Part shown: positions 7,001 through 8,103 of the stretch, in pieces
Layout: each line of letters opens with the position of its first letter
Position numbering within the stretch: the stretch's first letter is position 1
From: JBLMYQ01 sp050258375
Lineage (GTDB): Bacteria > Bacillota > Clostridia > Acetivibrionales > UBA4821
Direction: 5' to 3'
NCBI GenBank assembly: GCA_050258375.1
Contig: JBLMYQ010000078.1
Span: 1-8,103 of the forward strand
Length of the DNA: 8,103 nucleotides
The notes under the pieces: generated by a model
The model's database searches: none
What the model was told of the DNA's origin: nothing
Seen by the model: the letters and a program-made list of their open reading frames with translations, nothing else
Program-made: the position numbers and the translations under genes

Positions 7001-8103
7001 TAAATAATCCTTTATCGTCAAGGATAAGGCTTTTGCCAGCTTTACATTCCTGTACAAATTGCTCAAGGATGCTTTATTCAGATTTGCACCGTTAATATTT
7101 ATAGCAAGTTCATTTACCAGCAATGTAAATTCATCATCGGTTATTTGCAAAGCAGCCAGAATTGCTGCGGTATGCCCACTAAAAGATGCTGACCCTCCTT
7201 CACGGATTGTTGTAAATATATTATCTACAGGATTTACAACTGCTTTATTTCTAAATAATTTATCATAAAGGGGAATAATATCAGGCTGACCAGTTTTTGA
7301 GTAATCCTTATAAATAAAGGTTTCAATATCACACCAAAAAGGAAGCACTTCTCCAATTTCTAGAGCTAACTTGCTTGAGATAAACATAACATTCGCGATT
7401 TTAATAATATCTTCGTCACTTGAAAGCTGTAATGAAAGGCCCATCATCAACCTATCAAGGTCATACGAGCTAATTCCAAGCTTTCTCCAGAGCCTTATAA
7501 ATCTATATATTTTAGCAAAATCTCGGTTATTCAAGCCACTGATGCTCAAGCTCTTAAGCACACAGGTTGCAGGGTTATGAGTATCTGTAGATTGTATGGT
7601 TATTCTTCTGTCCCCGCTGTTATTTATTTCAGGATTTATAAACCGGGTATTGAGCATATATAAAAGCTCAGTATACTGCAAACCTGTTTGCTGTAAGAAT
7701 ACATCAACCCTTCCCGATAATGCGCTTGTCCATGATATTCCTGATATGCTTTTCTGGGAATCTGCAGGATCCTGGATAGGATTATAACCGCTTGTATTGT
7801 TGAACCCATAATATTCGCAGACTTGTGCATTAATTCCATTACTAATCAGATTTTCACTGTTTGCTGTAATAATATCCACTTCTATTGGTGAGATACCAAG
7901 ATACTCTGTAGCCCAGTTGTATGGGCTGGGAGCATTTTTATCAGCAGAAGCATTTACAGGCAGCAAGGCTTTTATTAAGTCTGCTCTGTTTGTACCAAGA
8001 TACTGTAGATATATACGTGCTTCTTCCAAAGGGAAATTGAATGGAAGAGCAGGAGGATATACCGCCTTTTTGACTTCATCATAAGCAGCTGTATTAAGAT
8101 GTT
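1073..8103 (-). CDS. Insecticidal toxin complex subunit A (TcA-like), 5' partial
   Basis: TcA proteins form a pentameric bell-shaped shell around a helical channel that enters the host membrane and translocates a toxic peptide delivered by a TcB-TcC cocoon. The frame is open to the right edge; 2,342 residues are visible, numbered here from the edge. Landmarks in order: YPPALPFNFP (15-24); ABC-toxin N-terminal region about 715-855, with LYEYLLIDVEM (763-773), TSRIKQAISSVQ (779-790) and WEANRKVFLYPENW (832-845); neuraminidase-like region about 870-1030, with HVIGRTHGMPHKYFYR (911-926); shell motif WFHYVFDPT (1449-1457); linker and pore entry near DPAMLVRAA (1669-1677); hydrophobic channel tip about 1795-1870 between long charged helices; TcB-binding domain about 2020-2170, with DYPGHYLRRIKSVSFTIP and MFELNFRDERYLPFEG; then about 170 more residues. 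The TTG at 8029 is not the real start: codons continue in frame upstream and no Shine-Dalgarno precedes it. There is no internal stop or frameshift. No TcB or TcC gene follows. Family assignment is confident; target organism and activity are unknown. Confidence 0.95.
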   Translation of the reverse strand, partial: HLNTAAYDEVKKAVYPPALPFNFPLEEARIYLQYLGTNRADLIKALLPVNASADKNAPSPYNWATEYLGISPIEVDIITANSENLISNGINAQVCEYYGFNNTSGYNPIQDPADSQKSISGISWTSALSGRVDVFLQQTGLQYTELLYMLNTRFINPEINNSGDRRITIQSTDTHNPATCVLKSLSISGLNNRDFAKIYRFIRLWRKLGISSYDLDRLMMGLSLQLSSDEDIIKIANVMFISSKLALEIGEVLPFWCDIETFIYKDYSKTGQPDIIPLYDKLFRNKAVVNPVDNIFTTIREGGSASFSGHTAAILAALQITDDEFTLLVNELAININGANLNKASLSNLYRNVKLAKALSLTIKDYLTLKAMIGINPFAGINDTVRFLENIDNVKSSGFSIDLLSYLLCHQYTEETSIAPTTQAIAVFLTELRTELKKVILKVTSEMSSAERTAAETAYAESRYDIIKQKIAEKLKITPAAAKTLLVDVLKGRYNPAKAVIEDFVVSSYLCNDLQLVKENAEAGKSIELPRLFENFILLDKIATFINKLKIADEELPYILTKSTQLGIANLSLLPIAAVSTAQFEQFNGLINLIKARDLLPFGTLAFFDIHKYTFNTELSNQTAKGNWIDGIKKRTNWDEALITSLVGTKTQISQGGILRVNFPADFKSGKLLLRLNECVDLIKRIGLSPSKLSNLVKRDLDADNSKEAKNAAKARHAEKEWYEIAKPLREQLRDKQRAALAAYLLARPSHNMHQYWRTTEELYEYLLIDVEMCPDMYTSRIKQAISSVQLYVDRVLMNLEHYNMDKTSDALKLSIDQVKEWREWRKLYRIWEANRKVFLYPENWIEPELRDDKSPFFKELESQLMQNEVTLENVEDAFLGYLEKLDAVSRLEIRGIYHQEEPENNIDIIHVIGRTHGMPHKYFYRKLVSGEWTAWEKIDLDIEGEHLIPIVWNRRLHLFWLVCVDKAQEGQIKMPNAGDSLTGANKYIEIKLAWSEYKKNKWTAKRVSKNFISSEAGIAASNSTGLDSDKITNWNDSLRNRYYLSCKPSSDKLNIIISKQESSLKHNPLYTFIFRNSNTEPEAYDSLKVNNYKVVPPPACYAEAGIFKGKISLCYDKYKVGASRVDPDSSPAAIQYQTIIDQYDKLLGAVEGGFSLALMPDKLLRPYSDSFFMQDSKSTFFVGRSTERVEDEFLGHRDMVDLSRLADILNHYYYEEIAYPFPEPDPVEFGDGITDPPMENIFDPINEEAILFNNIIDNPDTFVVINGQTIRGNEFTSNGLYIETYGESYPNNCAASYSGLMTKSMVLPSKTDMVYRSYTTNVSYNKDKMRGFKNNGVRHYHYEERFTFYTYYQPNVKALINELNKDGLDGMLNRSMQMVSDTMNFNQKYKPHEEIVRHISPYSYPDNCMDFSYGGAYSQYNWELFFHVPLMIALRLSQNQRFDEARKWFHYVFDPTNSEGGGKERFWQFKPFYDEAGKTPQTLEQLMKSINDNVQQVVEQVDKWMQNPFKPHVIARMRILAYMKNVVMKYIDNLISWADQLFRRDTIESINEATQLYVLASKILGERPQKVPPRAIPVVQTYEELDDKLDAFSNAMVNIELFIQPSTAGHISTGSSGNVLKMAYFGIAKNAKLLEYWDLVADRLFKIRHCMNIDGIVRQLPLFEPPIDPAMLVRAAASGMDLSSIISGSDVSLPNYRFSIMLQKANDLCNDVKSLGSVLLIALEKKDAEELALLRQSHEIRLLNAVRDVKKKQVDEAAENIESLKKGKIITQLKYAYYASRPFTNAYEAEHLYSLQAGIVLQLLQGGTEMIASALSAVPDIKIGAPTSLGATFGGSNIGMVMKAFSSYLGIMCEINKISGTLSSTLGSYHRRADDWKFQADCARKELDQVDNQIAAAEIRLAIAEKELQNHDVQMQNAQEVDEYMHNKYTNKELYEWMVEQLSTVYFQSYQLAFDMAKKAEKCLHYEIAADNMQYIQFGYWYSLKKGLLTGEKLQYDLRRMETAYMEKNKRHFELTKHISLAVFKPEAIIALKRDGFCSISLPEELFDLDYPGHYLRRIKSVSFTIPCIVGPYTTVNCTLRLKAHKTRLTPIGSNFETITSMSRTQAIATSSAQNDSGMFELNFRDERYLPFEGCGAISNWDIELSTDAVLRQFDYETISDVILNIRYTALEDGALKIQACENLKKVINNTIEGTNPMPLTRMFSLKHEFPAQWHKFLNNDVEGEEKVLELSITKDMFPYLSKGKNIKINGMYIYAKCKGTNPYVAWVSPPLTENNGDAIPLTLVSGMHQGSLDVSAKSVNLVTSQDNVWKLKMKKGTVDSSNPIESQDVEEIILVLKYNL

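Overview
The window is AT-rich and holds two partial genes, both on the minus strand and both running off an edge, separated by a 298-bp intergenic region. The low GC, the strong AGGAG-type ribosome-binding site, the short lysine-rich signal peptide and a secreted protein pairing a DUF6273-like domain with an InlB/Listeria-Bacteroides-type repeat suggest a Gram-positive, clostridia-like Firmicute. This is inferred from sequence style; no rRNA or taxonomic marker is present.

Right part (1073-8103): about 87% of the window is one uninterrupted reading frame for the A subunit (TcA) of an insecticidal toxin complex (Tc/ABC toxin). The frame stays open through the right edge, so the N-terminus and true start lie outside; 2,342 residues are visible. 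It shows the ABC-toxin N-terminal helical region, a neuraminidase-like region, the shell helices, the linker, the pore-forming helices with their hydrophobic tip, and the C-terminal TcB-binding domain. About 170 residues follow the point where, from memory, the classical Photorhabdus TcdA1 ends. No TcB (SpvB-like) or TcC (Rhs-type) gene is visible, so any partner must lie beyond the right edge or elsewhere.

Middle (775-1072): reading leftward in the direction of transcription, this holds a perfect 28-bp inverted repeat with a 6-nt loop, starting 19 nt after the toxin stop codon and probably a terminator; then a likely promoter (TTGACA at 927-932); an AT-rich leader of roughly 115 nt with a small possible hairpin; and a good ribosome-binding site.

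Left part (1-774): the first 258 residues of a secreted or surface protein with a signal peptide, a DUF6273-like domain and the start of an InlB-type repeat; its C-terminus is beyond the left edge. The terminator and separate promoter suggest it is transcribed independently of the toxin gene, so a functional link is unproven.
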